Below, one piece after another: positions 16,991 to 26,388 of a DNA stretch of 64,000 bases. The notes below the pieces were generated by a model. It had not been told where the DNA came from, did not search any database, and saw nothing but the letters and a program-made list of their open reading frames with translations. Every line of letters begins with the position of its first letter. Position 1 is the first letter of the stretch. The stretch is from Burkholderia pyrrocinia (GTDB lineage: Bacteria; Pseudomonadota; Gammaproteobacteria; Burkholderiales; Burkholderiaceae), in the NCBI RefSeq assembly GCF_018417535.1, contig NZ_CP070979.1, positions 434,001 through 498,000 of the forward strand. Direction: 5' to 3'. Made by a program: the position numbers and the translations under genes.

Positions 16991-19900
16991 TCAGCCGGTC
17001 GTCGACACCGGCAGCCGGAACGTCAGGACGGTCCCGCCCGCTTCGCGCGGCGCCGCCTCCAGCGTGCCGCCATGCGCTTCGACGATCGAGCGGCAGATCG
17101 CCAGGCCCATCCCCATGCCGTGCGGTTTCGTCGTGAAGAACGGATCGAAGATCCGGTTCGCGATGTCAGCATCGATGCCGGCGCCGCGGTCGGCAATGGA
17201 GACGACCGCGTAGCCGTCGCCGACCTGCGACGCGATCTCGAGTTCGCGCGACGTGGCCAGTCCGTCCATCGCATCGAGCGCGTTGGTGACCAGGTTCAGG
17301 ATCACCTGCTGGACCTGGGTGCGATCCGCCATCACGTGGATGCCGTGGCAACGCAGATCGACGCGCAGCGCGACGTGCTTCGCGTCGATTTCGGTCGCGG
17401 TGAGATGCAGCATGTCGCGAATCAGGTCGTCGATCGCGAGCGGCGCCAGCGCGGGCGGTGCCTGGCGTGCGAGCGATCGCAACGCACGGACGATGTCGGC
17501 TGCACGCACGCCGGACGCACGGATGTCTTCGAGGCTCGCGAGCGCTTCGCCGAGATCGGGTTGCGTGCCGCGCAACCAGCGCATGCAGGCGCCGACGCTC
17601 GACACGATGCTCGTCAGCGGCTGATTGATCTCGTGCGCGATCGACGCGGCCAGTTCTCCCATCACGGTCATGTGCGCGGTGCGCGCGAGCTCGGTCCGCG
17701 CATGCCGCAGCGCGGCCTCGGTCGCGAGCCGGCGCGCGTTCTCGTCGATCAGTTCCGCGTAGAGCCGGGCGGATTCGAGCGCATTGGCCGCTTGCGGCGC
17801 GAGCACTTCCAGCATCGCGATGCGCCGCGGCGAAAACACGCCGTTGGTCAATGCGTTCTCGAGATACAGCACGCCGATCAGCGCACCCTGCTTCAACAGC
17901 GGCAGGCAGAACAGCGAGCGCGTCGGGTGGGCGCGCAGGCTGTCGACGTGGTCGGGAACGCCTTCGCGCTGCGCGTTCGCGAGCACGACCGGCTTGCGGG
18001 TTCGGGCGACGGTGTTCAGGATCGACAGCGGGACATCCTGCTCGGTGGGTTCGCTGCGGGCAATATCGACGATCACGTCGCTGCCGACGGTCCGCGCGGC
18101 AGCCTCGATCGTCAGCCGGTCGTGGCGGGCGAGCAGCAGCAGGCCGTAGCCCGCGCCGGCATACACGATCATGTTGCGCATCAGCGTCTGGATCAGGCGC
18201 TCCAGCACGATTTCCTCGGACAGCGAGTGGGCCGCGCGCATCGCGAGCGAGAAATCGAGATCTTCGCGCGCGGGCATGGCCGGGCCGCCCGGCGACGGGT
18301 CCATCACGAGGAACGGATGCTGCGCTTCCATCGCCTGCGCCTTGCCGGTCGCGCCCCAGCGCCGGTAGCACGCATGGGCGAGCCGCAGTTGGTGGCGCGC
18401 GGGGCCGGCGAGCCCGAGCGACGTGGCGTGATGCGCGGCCAGTTCGTGCGCGAGCGCCTGTTCGTGCACGAATCCGCGTTCCGCCGCGAGGCTGGCCGAG
18501 GCTTCGTACTGCTGCATCGCGACGACATGTTCGCCGCGTACGCGCGCGAATTCGGCATCGATCAGCGCGAGCTTGTTGCAGAACGTCGCCGGATTGCGTT
18601 CGCTCCACGCGGCGAAGCGGGCGCGTGGCGGCGCATATCGTTCGAGCAGCCGCTCGGGCGGCGTGGCGCCGCGGTCGCTCGCGATGCCGGCCAGCACGCG
18701 GAACAGGTGGAAGTCGGACAGCATGATGTGCGCGGGCGTCGACCACGCGCTCGATGCGGCTGCATCGAGCGACGCACGCGCCGCGTCCGCGTCGCCGAAG
18801 ATGAAGGCCGCCTGGCCGGCGAGCACGTCGGTCCAGAACTGCAGGACCGACATCGGCGTCTTCGTCGACGTACGGGCGCGCCAGGTGCCGACCGGCCGGT
18901 GGTAGCCGAGCTGCAGCGCGTCGACGAATTCCGACTGGGTGGAAACGAGGTCGACGATGTCGTCGTAACGCGCGCCGCGCGCGATCTGCAGCAGCGGATC
19001 GATCTCGTCGCGGATGGCCGGCAGCGCTTCGCCCATCGAGATCAGGTTGCTGACGATATGGTTGCAGCTGTAGCACATCCAGCGCAGCTCGGCGCTCGCA
19101 TTGCCCGCCGCTTTCGCCTCGCGCGCGCGGTCGAGCGCGTACGACAGCGGCTGGGTCCAGACGCTCACCTGGTCGAGCGCGATCAGCGTCGCGGAGCGGT
19201 AGCGCTCGAAGCCGTGGCGATCGACCAGCGCGAGCGCGACCTTCGCGAATTCGAAGCCGTCTTCATACGCGTCGTGATGCTCGGCAATGCTGACGCCGTA
19301 CCACGCGAGCCCCTGTACCGACGCGGCGGTGATGCCGTGGTGCAGGGTCAGCCGGACCATCGTCGCGAAATGCAGCAACATCAGCCCGCCGCTCGGATAG
19401 AACATCGCGGCTTCGAGTGCGGTCAGCAGCGCCATCGTCGCTTCGACGCGCGTGTCGGTCATGACGGGCAGGTCGACGAGTTCGCGGATGGCGCGGCCGG
19501 CGAGCGCATCGCGCACGGCGTCGCAGGCCGCCGCGAGATCGGCCTCGACCGGCTCAGCCGGCAGTTCCACGCCGAGCAGCGCGAGCCCGGCCAGCGCGAC
19601 GTCGACGGCCTGCCGGTAGCGCGACTCCACCGTGAGCTGCGCGGCCTTCAGCCGGTGCGCCTCGGCGCGATCGGCCGGCGTGCGCGTGCGCGCCATGAGT
19701 TCGTCGATCGCGTCGGATGCCTGCGCGGTTGCGCCGGTCGCGAGCAGCAGGCCGCTGCGCAGCATGTCGATCCGGCTCGCGAGACCGTAGTGCTGCGACC
19801 ATGCGTGCGGGCCGAGCAGCGCTTGCGCGGACGCGAGAAACGACAACGCGCGATCGCGCGCGGCGGCCGTGGCCGCCGCCTCCGCGGCCGCGACCAGGGC

Positions 19901-22186
19901 ATCCGCGAACGCGAGCGCGAGCGCGCCGTCGAGCGGCGCGGTTTTCGCCTGCTCGATCTGGGCGGCCAGTTCCAGCAGCGATTCGGTCGACTGCGCGTCC
20001 GCGCGCACGAGCATCGCGGCGGCGATCCGGGCGTGGCACTGCGCGCGCTCCGCTCGCCCGGCGAGCGCGTAGACGGCCTCGAGGATGCGGTCGTGAGCGC
20101 AGCGCCAGCGGTTGCCGGACAGCGACACGAGGCCCGCCTGGCGAGCGGGATCCAGCCAGAAGCGGAGTTCGGCCCGCGTTTTGCCGGCCGCGGCGCACAA
20201 CAGCGCGTCGTCCGCATCGGTGCCGATACAGGCCAGCAGCGACAGCAGCGTTCTCGATTCGTGCGGCAGCCGCTGCATCCGGATCGCGAGCAGGCTCACG
20301 ACATTCTCGGTCAGGTGGCGTGCGTCGATGTCGGCCGAATGCCACTGCCACGTTTGCCGCACCGCGTCGTAGTCGAGGAGCCGCTCGTCGATCAGCGTGC
20401 GCAGCAGTTGCTGGATATAGAACGGATTGCCGCCCGTCCTGCGGTGAACGATGTCGCCGAGCCCGGACAGCCGGGCCGGCGGCTCCCCGAGCATGCCGGC
20501 CAGCATGCGCGTGACGTCGGGTGCGTCGAGCGGCGCCAGCGTCAGCGCCGACAGGCGCGTGGCGTCGAGCTGCTGCAGGAAGCGGCGGAACGCCGTCGGA
20601 TGGTCGTGCTGCGGCCCGCTTCGATAACCGGCCACGATGCAGAAACTGGCCGGCGGATCGACCGCGACCGACGCGAGAAACGCGAGCGTCGCGTCGTCGG
20701 CCCACTGGATGTCGTCCAGCGCCATGACGAGCGGTTCGGCCGGCGTCGCGAACGCACGGAAGGCATTCACGACGATCTGGCATAGATGAAATTCCGGAAT
20801 CGCATCGGTACGGTCGAACGCGACGGGCTCGATATCGAGCAGCCACGCAATTTCCGGGAAGATGCCGGACAACAGGTTGGCCTGACGGCCCACGCAGTCG
20901 CGCAGCCGCGCGGCGATCGCCGCGATTTCGTCGTCGCGCCTGGCCAGCGCGCTGCCGAACAGCGCGCGCAACGCCTGCAGCACGGGCGCGTAGGGCCGCG
21001 CGGGCTGGAACTGATCGACCTTCGCCGACGTGCACCACGCCGTGCTCGACGCCGCTCGCGCATGGCGCATGAAGGCCTCCGCCAGCGCGGTCTTGCCGAC
21101 GCCGGCCGGCCCGTCGATCAGGACGATGGCCGTCTCGCCGGTTCGCGAGACGGCCGCCAGCACCGCCTCGAGCCGGCGGGATTCGGCTTCACGGCCGACC
21201 AGCAGGTCGGGCGCGTGCAGACCGGCGAGCGGATCGCTGCCGCCGAGCGCGAACGGCTCGACGCGGCCTGCCGCGAGCCAGTCGCGCAGGATGCGTTCGA
21301 GATCGTGCTGCACCGTCTCGCAGGACGGGTAGCGATCGGCGGGCTCCTTGGCGATCAGTTTCAGGATCAGGTCGTTCAGGACGGCAGGCAGGTCGTCGCG
21401 AAAGGTCGTGGCCGGCGCAGGCTGCATCGCGACATGCGCGTGGACCCATTCGGACGTCGACGTGGCCTTGTAAGGCATCGCGCCCGTCAGCAGGCGGAAC
21501 AGCGTGATGCCGAACGCGTACAGGTCGGAGCGCTCGTCGACGCATGCGCCTTCGGATACTTCGGGCGCCGCGTAGGCAGCGAAATCCGTGCGCGTCGTAT
21601 GCGCTGCGGCTGGTTCCGTCCGACGGTCCCGCGCATGGGCGAGCGAGCGAAGCATGACCGTGCCGTCCGGTGCGACGACGAAACTGGCCGGCTGCAGGTC
21701 GTCATGCAGCCAGCCGCGCCGATGAAGCGCCCCGAGCGTGCGCACCGCCTGGATCGCCGCGTCGAGCAAGACGTCGAGCGGCAGCCGCTCGTCCGCCAGC
21801 GTGTCGAACGCACGCACGTCCACGCGAGGATAGACGAGCACCGGGCCGTCCGCGGCGCGGATCAGCGCAACCGGCATGAGCGCCCACGCGGGTTCCAGCA
21901 CGGCGTTCAATGCGTATTCGTGCTCGAATTGCCGGCAGCGCTGGTCGGATTCCCACCCGGTCTGGCACGCGGACCACACGCGCCCCGTCGCGGCGTCGGT
22001 CAGGTCGAACCACAGCACGTCGCCCGAGCGGACCGCATTCGACAGGCGGGCGCGCGCCAGCCAGTCGGCATCCATTCGCTTCGTGTCGTTCGGGTCGCGC
22101 AAGGGTTGGTTCACGGTCGGGGCAGGCTGGGTGGAGCAGGGCGAAACCGGCTCGTCAAACGGAATCGGCCGGGCTGGATGGCGCAC
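16991..22186 (-). CDS. giant hybrid sensor: kinase-like / AAA ATPase / GAF / histidine kinase
   Basis: About 1731 residues if the GTG at 22186 is used, or 1694 from the ATG at 22075. Neither start has a clear ribosome site. Order of domains: a Ser/Thr-kinase fold (residues about 80-310) whose catalytic loop reads WLHDDLQPASF and which lacks a DFG motif; an AAA/NACHT-like ATPase with Walker A GPAGVGKT near 359 and Walker B MALDDIQW; a long helical repeat region; a GAF domain near 1320-1470; and a histidine kinase with phospho-acceptor AHEINQPLTS near 1516, N box VTNALDAM and G boxes ADRGAGID and GMGMGLA. Such proteins sense a signal and phosphorylate a response regulator. The FixJ-like gene at 24501 is the natural partner. 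The kinase domain looks like a pseudokinase. Confidence 0.9.
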   Translation of the reverse strand: MRHPARPIPFDEPVSPCSTQPAPTVNQPLRDPNDTKRMDADWLARARLSNAVRSGDVLWFDLTDAATGRVWSACQTGWESDQRCRQFEHEYALNAVLEPAWALMPVALIRAADGPVLVYPRVDVRAFDTLADERLPLDVLLDAAIQAVRTLGALHRRGWLHDDLQPASFVVAPDGTVMLRSLAHARDRRTEPAAAHTTRTDFAAYAAPEVSEGACVDERSDLYAFGITLFRLLTGAMPYKATSTSEWVHAHVAMQPAPATTFRDDLPAVLNDLILKLIAKEPADRYPSCETVQHDLERILRDWLAAGRVEPFALGGSDPLAGLHAPDLLVGREAESRRLEAVLAAVSRTGETAIVLIDGPAGVGKTALAEAFMRHARAASSTAWCTSAKVDQFQPARPYAPVLQALRALFGSALARRDDEIAAIAARLRDCVGRQANLLSGIFPEIAWLLDIEPVAFDRTDAIPEFHLCQIVVNAFRAFATPAEPLVMALDDIQWADDATLAFLASVAVDPPASFCIVAGYRSGPQHDHPTAFRRFLQQLDATRLSALTLAPLDAPDVTRMLAGMLGEPPARLSGLGDIVHRRTGGNPFYIQQLLRTLIDERLLDYDAVRQTWQWHSADIDARHLTENVVSLLAIRMQRLPHESRTLLSLLACIGTDADDALLCAAAGKTRAELRFWLDPARQAGLVSLSGNRWRCAHDRILEAVYALAGRAERAQCHARIAAAMLVRADAQSTESLLELAAQIEQAKTAPLDGALALAFADALVAAAEAAATAAARDRALSFLASAQALLGPHAWSQHYGLASRIDMLRSGLLLATGATAQASDAIDELMARTRTPADRAEAHRLKAAQLTVESRYRQAVDVALAGLALLGVELPAEPVEADLAAACDAVRDALAGRAIRELVDLPVMTDTRVEATMALLTALEAAMFYPSGGLMLLHFATMVRLTLHHGITAASVQGLAWYGVSIAEHHDAYEDGFEFAKVALALVDRHGFERYRSATLIALDQVSVWTQPLSYALDRAREAKAAGNASAELRWMCYSCNHIVSNLISMGEALPAIRDEIDPLLQIARGARYDDIVDLVSTQSEFVDALQLGYHRPVGTWRARTSTKTPMSVLQFWTDVLAGQAAFIFGDADAARASLDAAASSAWSTPAHIMLSDFHLFRVLAGIASDRGATPPERLLERYAPPRARFAAWSERNPATFCNKLALIDAEFARVRGEHVVAMQQYEASASLAAERGFVHEQALAHELAAHHATSLGLAGPARHQLRLAHACYRRWGATGKAQAMEAQHPFLVMDPSPGGPAMPAREDLDFSLAMRAAHSLSEEIVLERLIQTLMRNMIVYAGAGYGLLLLARHDRLTIEAAARTVGSDVIVDIARSEPTEQDVPLSILNTVARTRKPVVLANAQREGVPDHVDSLRAHPTRSLFCLPLLKQGALIGVLYLENALTNGVFSPRRIAMLEVLAPQAANALESARLYAELIDENARRLATEAALRHARTELARTAHMTVMGELAASIAHEINQPLTSIVSSVGACMRWLRGTQPDLGEALASLEDIRASGVRAADIVRALRSLARQAPPALAPLAIDDLIRDMLHLTATEIDAKHVALRVDLRCHGIHVMADRTQVQQVILNLVTNALDAMDGLATSRELEIASQVGDGYAVVSIADRGAGIDADIANRIFDPFFTTKPHGMGMGLAICRSIVEAHGGTLEAAPREAGGTVLTFRLPVSTTG

Positions 22187-22434
22187 GTCTGGGCGGCGGC
22201 CCGTGCATTGTCCGCCAGCCTGAGGAAATTTTCAGTACCCCCCCGCACACGCCGTTCCCGACGACCGGGCAGGCCGGTACCCGACTAAACCTATGGATAA
22301 TGGTCGGCGAGCGTGCCGCGCCATACCATGGGTTCAAGCCTTCCGACCCGCATCGATGCGGTCGGGCGGACGAACAGGGGGTGTCGCCTCGCGAGGCGGC
22401 GCAAGGTGTGGCGCAGCATAAGCGAGTGCGGATC

Positions 22435-23919
22435 ATGTACACGTTCGGGCGGGTGACGGTTTCCCTTGAGTGCCGCGAAGTCCGCGTCGACGGGCAGCCC
22501 CGGTATATCGGCGCCCGGGCATTCGAGATTCTCGAGCTGCTGGTGAAGGCGGCCGGCAGGCTCGTGTCGAAGGACGAGATCATGCAAGCCGTGTGGCCGA
22601 ACACGATCGTGGTCGAGAACAACATCCAGGTGCACATCTCGACGCTGCGCAAGCTGTTCGGCGGCAAGCACGGCTGGATACGGACCGAATCGGGCCGCGG
22701 CTATCGGCTCGCGCCGCCGGCCGACCTGGCCTGCGCCGACCGTCAGCCGGACGTGGGCGAGCCGGCGCGCGGCGCCCGCGCGGGTGCCGTCCCACGCAAG
22801 TGTCCGCTGATCGCCCGCGAGCAGGAGGCGGCCGAGCTGCACGCGCTGCTCGAGCGCGAGGCGCTCGTTACGCTGGTCGGCCCCGGCGGCGTCGGCAAGA
22901 CGCATCTCGCGCTGGAGGTCGCCACGGCCTGGTCGGCGGTGCGCGGCATCGAGATGGTCCGGATCGATCTCGCCGGCTGGCAGGGCGGCGCGACGCTGGC
23001 GTCCGCGGTGCTGGACGCGCTCGACCTGCCGGGCGGCCCGGACGCCGGGCCTGCCGATGTCGTGCGCGCGATCGTCGGGCAGCCCGTCATGCTGGTGCTC
23101 GATAACGCAGAGCAGCATGTCGACGAGCTGGCGGACCTCTGCGAAGCGATCACGGCGGAGCATGCCGGCGCGATACTCGTCGTGACCAGCCGCGAACCGC
23201 TGCGTGTCGCGGGCGAGCGCGTTTATCGCGTCGGGCCGCTGCCCGTGCCGCCGGCCGGCGCGAACGACGGCGAGATCGTCGCGTACGGTGCCGTCCGGAT
23301 GTTTTTGGCACGGGCGCGCGCGATGGGCACCGACATGCCTGCGGATGCGAAGACGCTGGACGCGATCGCGACCATCTGCCGCCGCCTGAGCGGCCTGCCG
23401 CTCGCGCTCGAACTCGGCGCGGCCCGCGTCGCGTTGCTCGGGATCCAGGGGTTGGCAGCCGATCTCGACAAGTCCGTGCTGTCGTTGTCCGGCGGTCTGC
23501 GTACGGCCCATCCGCGCCAGCAGACCCTCAGGGCCACCATCGAGTGGAGCTATCGGCTGCTCGACGATGCGGAGCGCACCGTGCTGTGCCGCCTCGCAGT
23601 GTTTCCGGATGCGTTCCAGCTCGACGCGGCGTGCGCGCTGGCAGCCTGTGACGAACTGGGGGCCGCCAGGGTGCTCGATTGCCTGGTCAGTCTTGCGTCG
23701 AAATCGCTGCTGGTCGTCCATTCGGTCGGACTCTCGAAGCGCTATTCGCTGCTCGAGGTCGTGCGCGCGTATGCGCTCGAGAAGCTGGCGGAGTCGGGCG
23801 AAGCCGGTCGCATCCATGCCCGGTGCGTGTCTTTCGTCGGCGACGAACGCGCGGATCCGCTGCCGCCGACGCCGGCAGCGTCCGCGCAACCGCTGCTGGC
23901 GGCAGGGCCGTGGGCGTGA
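22435..23919 (+). CDS. winged-helix NTPase transcriptional regulator (OmpR-type DNA-binding domain)
   Basis: A 494-residue protein. Residues 1-95 form an OmpR/PhoB-type winged helix (GARAFEILELLVKAAGRLVS, the recognition helix in NNIQVHISTLRKLFG, the wing GRGYRLAPP). From about 120 an AP-ATPase/NB-ARC-like domain follows: Walker A GPGGVGKTH near 149-157, Walker B MLVLDNAEQHV, sensor VVTSREPLR and the helical part LSGLPLALELGAARVALLG. It is similar throughout to the protein at 34997-36790 but stops shortly after the ATPase. The long C-terminal sensor repeats usual in this family are missing, so it may be naturally short or truncated. It is transcribed away from the giant sensor gene. Confidence 0.88.
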   Translation: MYTFGRVTVSLECREVRVDGQPRYIGARAFEILELLVKAAGRLVSKDEIMQAVWPNTIVVENNIQVHISTLRKLFGGKHGWIRTESGRGYRLAPPADLACADRQPDVGEPARGARAGAVPRKCPLIAREQEAAELHALLEREALVTLVGPGGVGKTHLALEVATAWSAVRGIEMVRIDLAGWQGGATLASAVLDALDLPGGPDAGPADVVRAIVGQPVMLVLDNAEQHVDELADLCEAITAEHAGAILVVTSREPLRVAGERVYRVGPLPVPPAGANDGEIVAYGAVRMFLARARAMGTDMPADAKTLDAIATICRRLSGLPLALELGAARVALLGIQGLAADLDKSVLSLSGGLRTAHPRQQTLRATIEWSYRLLDDAERTVLCRLAVFPDAFQLDAACALAACDELGAARVLDCLVSLASKSLLVVHSVGLSKRYSLLEVVRAYALEKLAESGEAGRIHARCVSFVGDERADPLPPTPAASAQPLLAAGPWA

Positions 23920-24022
23920 CGCACCGGTCGTGCGGGCGTGGCGCGCAGCGGCAACGCCGGTCGACGCGGCGCACGCTGTGTCGCGATGTTCTGGATTGAC
24001 AAAATTTTCAGGTTCTCATTTC

Positions 24023-24394
24023 ATGGCCATTGTTTGCATCATCGATGACGATGCGTCGGTCCGTAAGAGTCTTGCCAGCTTGCTGAAATCGGCTGGCCAT
24101 ACCGCACTGCCGTTTGCGTCGGGCGAGGAATTCCTTGCGGCCGGCCCGCCGGACGACGCGGCTTGCGTGCTGGTCGATCTGAAGATGAAGGGGATGAGCG
24201 GGCTCGACGTCCAGCGCCTGCTGGTTCAGCGCAAGGCGACGCTGCCGGTTATCTTCATGTCGGCGCATGGCGACGACGAGTCGGTGCGCCGCGCGCTCGC
24301 GCAAGGCGCGGTCGCGTTCCTGCGCAAGCCGTTTCCATCGGACGATATGCTCAACCTGATCGATCACGTCGCATCCGGCGCGCCGCCTGCGTGA
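24023..24394 (+). CDS. single-domain response regulator (CheY/FixJ receiver type)
   Basis: A 123-residue receiver domain with no output domain. The acidic pocket is IDDDASVR near the start, the phospho-acceptor Asp is in CVLVDLKMKGMSG (about residue 52), the conserved Thr/Ser is in IFMSAHGDD, and the conserved Lys is in AFLRKPF. It probably acts as a phosphate sink or relay for the histidine kinase at 16991-22186, or competes with the FixJ-like regulator next door. It follows the winged-helix NTPase by about 100 bp and precedes the FixJ-like gene by about 106 bp on the same strand. Confidence 0.92.
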   Translation: MAIVCIIDDDASVRKSLASLLKSAGHTALPFASGEEFLAAGPPDDAACVLVDLKMKGMSGLDVQRLLVQRKATLPVIFMSAHGDDESVRRALAQGAVAFLRKPFPSDDMLNLIDHVASGAPPA

Positions 24395-24458
24395 GCGGCG
24401 GCCCGTCGACCGGCCGCGCCGTGCGCGGCGTGGCGGTTCCGCCCGGCTTTTTCTTAGT

Positions 24459-24472
24459 TTATCATTCGATAA
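24459..24472. promoter_or_regulatory. candidate operator TTATC-ATTC-GATAA
   Basis: A perfect TTATC/GATAA palindrome with a four-base centre, 28 bp upstream of the FixJ-like start. It shares arms and spacing with the double site at 15066-15094 and the imperfect site at 2793-2806. It stands out in an otherwise GC-rich 106 bp gap, and its position would let a bound protein block transcription. Confidence 0.55.
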
Positions 24473-24500
24473 TGAAGCGGATGCCTACACAGGGAATGCA

Positions 24501-25175
24501 ATGGCGAGCACGCCGGATATGACGTCGATCGGCAACCGGGGCGCGGGCGATCCCGCGCCGATCGTCTATGTGGTCGACGACGACGAAACGTTGCGGCGCG
24601 CGTTGAGCGCGCTGTTGCGTTCGGCGGGATTTGGCGTCGAGACGTTCGCGTCGTCGCGGGCGTTTCTGGCATTCGAGCGGCCCGACGCGCCGAGTTGCCT
24701 GATCCTCGACGTGCGTCTTGCCGACGAGAGCGGGCTGGCCGTTCAGGAGGAAGCGGTGCGTGCGGGCCTGAACGTGCCGATCCTGTTCATGACCGGTTAC
24801 GGCGACGTGGCCACGACGGTCAAGGCCATGAAGGGCGGCGCGCTCGACTTCCTGACGAAGCCGTTCGACGACGAAACGATGCTCGATGCCGTCGGCCGCG
24901 CACTGGCCCGCGACGGCGAGCGACGCGCGCGCGACCGGGCGCTGGACGCGGTGCGCGGCGCCTATGCGTCGTTGACGCCGCGTGAGCGCGAAGTGATGGG
25001 CCAGGTGGTCGCGGGCCTGATGAACAAGCAGATCGCAGCGAATCTCGGCCTGCAGGAAATCACGGTGAAGGTGCATCGCGCCCAGGTCATGAAGAAGATG
25101 CAGGCCCGCACGCTGCCGGATCTCGTGCGGCAGGCCGAATCGCTGGGCGTGCGCCCGGTCGGCGCGCGCGACTGA
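24501..25175 (+). CDS. FixJ/TodT-type response regulator with LuxR DNA-binding domain
   Basis: A 224-residue two-domain regulator. Residues about 20-135 are a receiver: VYVVDDDETLRRAL, phospho-acceptor in LILDVRLADESG, Thr in LFMTGYGDV and Lys in DFLTKPFDDE. Residues 150-215 are a LuxR-type helix-turn-helix: LTPREREVMGQVVAGLMNKQ and AANLGLQEITVKVHRAQVMKKM. It would be phosphorylated by a FixL/TodS-type histidine kinase; the kinase domain with HEINQPLTS at 16991-22186 is the obvious candidate. It follows the receiver-only gene. A palindromic operator at 24459-24472 suggests an additional layer of control. Confidence 0.94.
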   Translation: MASTPDMTSIGNRGAGDPAPIVYVVDDDETLRRALSALLRSAGFGVETFASSRAFLAFERPDAPSCLILDVRLADESGLAVQEEAVRAGLNVPILFMTGYGDVATTVKAMKGGALDFLTKPFDDETMLDAVGRALARDGERRARDRALDAVRGAYASLTPREREVMGQVVAGLMNKQIAANLGLQEITVKVHRAQVMKKMQARTLPDLVRQAESLGVRPVGARD

Positions 25176-25331
25176 GCAGGCGTGCCGGGTCGTTCGACGC
25201 AATGGCGCCGGCCTCGACGTGGCGGGCCGGGCCGCGATGACGCGAACGACGGCGTTCATGCGGCCACTTCTGCTTCAACGTGGGTTCGGCGTTCCCGGCG
25301 TCGCAGCACGGGCCAGCGAGATGCGCGTCGC

Positions 25332-26069
25332 TCATCGCGCGCCGGCGACGGCGTTTGTCGATGAAACGGCATGACCAAGCGACAGGTAGCTCCGGTGCAG
25401 TAGTGATTCGATGGTTGCCCAATCGGCGTCGGTGACTCTGCCCGCATCTTCACGGGCGTCGCGAAGCAGCATCGCTTGCGCGCGCAACTGGCCGTGTTCG
25501 AGTGTCGAGACTGCGGACACCCTATACAGCGATGCGGCGGCTTCAGCGCACGCGCTGCCCAACGTGCCGGGCGGATACCGTCCGCGCTCCCGGTGCACGA
25601 TCCACCATTCCAGTTCGAGCGCGGTGGTGCGCGAGACATCGAAGTCGCGGTTCCCGGTGTTGCGGATCAGGCTGAAATAGGTTTGCAGCGCCGGCAGCGC
25701 TTTTTCGTAATCGCTGCGTTCCTTGCCCTCCTTGAACGTGAAGGCGGCTGATGCGCCGTAGTAAGCGCCGACGTACGACCTTAGCCACGGAAGGTGGTAT
25801 TGCGTGCGCAGGGTTTGCGCCAATTCAAGAAAGAGCGCTACGTGCCGGCGCTCATAGTAGGAGCGCCATATTTTCGTTTCGAGTGTTCCCGTCGCGACGG
25901 GATCGAAGCGGCTCAGGTCACGGTGCAACGGCCAGAAGAGATCGGCGGCGGCATAGCCGATCAGAACGACAAGCAGGACCAGGATCGTCCGTCGCCAGCG
26001 TCCTGGTCCAGCGGAAAGGATCGCGCGGTGCCGCGGGGCGTGGCTGCGGGTGCGCCCGGTCGTGTTCAT
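25332..26069 (-). CDS. membrane-anchored protein of unknown function
   Basis: A 245-residue protein not recognised as a known family. It has a basic N-terminus (RTRSHAPRHRA), one membrane helix (about residues 28-45, TILVLLVVLIGYAAADLFW), and then a helical soluble domain of about 200 residues that would face the periplasm. That domain is rich in Tyr, Arg and Leu (KIWRSYYERRHVALFLELAQTLR, LPALQTYFSLI) and may be TPR-like. Its G+C is visibly lower than the flanks, and it sits in an otherwise broken patch with a LysR relic, which suggests acquired DNA. The long clean frame with membrane topology supports it as a real gene. Confidence 0.65.
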   Translation of the reverse strand: MNTTGRTRSHAPRHRAILSAGPGRWRRTILVLLVVLIGYAAADLFWPLHRDLSRFDPVATGTLETKIWRSYYERRHVALFLELAQTLRTQYHLPWLRSYVGAYYGASAAFTFKEGKERSDYEKALPALQTYFSLIRNTGNRDFDVSRTTALELEWWIVHRERGRYPPGTLGSACAEAAASLYRVSAVSTLEHGQLRAQAMLLRDAREDAGRVTDADWATIESLLHRSYLSLGHAVSSTNAVAGAR

Positions 26070-26106
26070 GTCGAATAGCGTCGATAGCGTACGTGCGTCG
26101 AACCCT

Positions 26107-26388
26107 CTATTTCATGACGCGCCCCAGTACCTCGCCCAACTCGGCGTCGTCAAGCACCGGGACGATGTCCAGCTCCATCAGATCGCTCCACTGATAGGCG
26201 AATTCGGTGAGTTTCTTCATATCATCTGTTTCGAGCAGATCGAACCCTGCGCCCAGATCGGCTCGCGTCCACCGGCCCACCAACCGGACGCCGTCGGGCG
26301 GGAGCCCGCCGGTTCGCTGAAAGCGCTCGATGGCTTCGGCACGCTGCTGGGTATCCGGTGCCCAGTGGAAGGTCATCATGAATTTCAT
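26107..26388 (-). CDS. DUF3303-family small protein
   Basis: A 93-residue ferredoxin-like (dimeric alpha-beta barrel type) protein. It begins KFMMTFHWAPDTQQRAEAIERF, then GGLPPDGVRLVGRWTRADLG, GFDLLETDD and WSDLMELDIVPVLDD, which is the DUF3303 pattern. The function of the family is unknown. GGAGAC lies seven bases before the ATG at 26388. Longer upstream extensions look non-coding. It ends 38 bp before the membrane-protein gene on the same strand, so the two may be expressed together. Confidence 0.85.
   Translation of the reverse strand: MKFMMTFHWAPDTQQRAEAIERFQRTGGLPPDGVRLVGRWTRADLGAGFDLLETDDMKKLTEFAYQWSDLMELDIVPVLDDAELGEVLGRVMK

Noticed and set aside
17072..20785. 1237-codon open frame opposite the giant sensor gene
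   Set aside because: Antisense shadow with skewed Arg/Gln/Val composition and no recognisable domain; the minus-strand frame has clear kinase, GAF and ATPase motifs.
22220..22235. CTGAG...TTCAG pair between the giant sensor and the first winged-helix NTPase
   Set aside because: The two words face each other and do not show the 10/11-bp direct-repeat spacing of the other sites.
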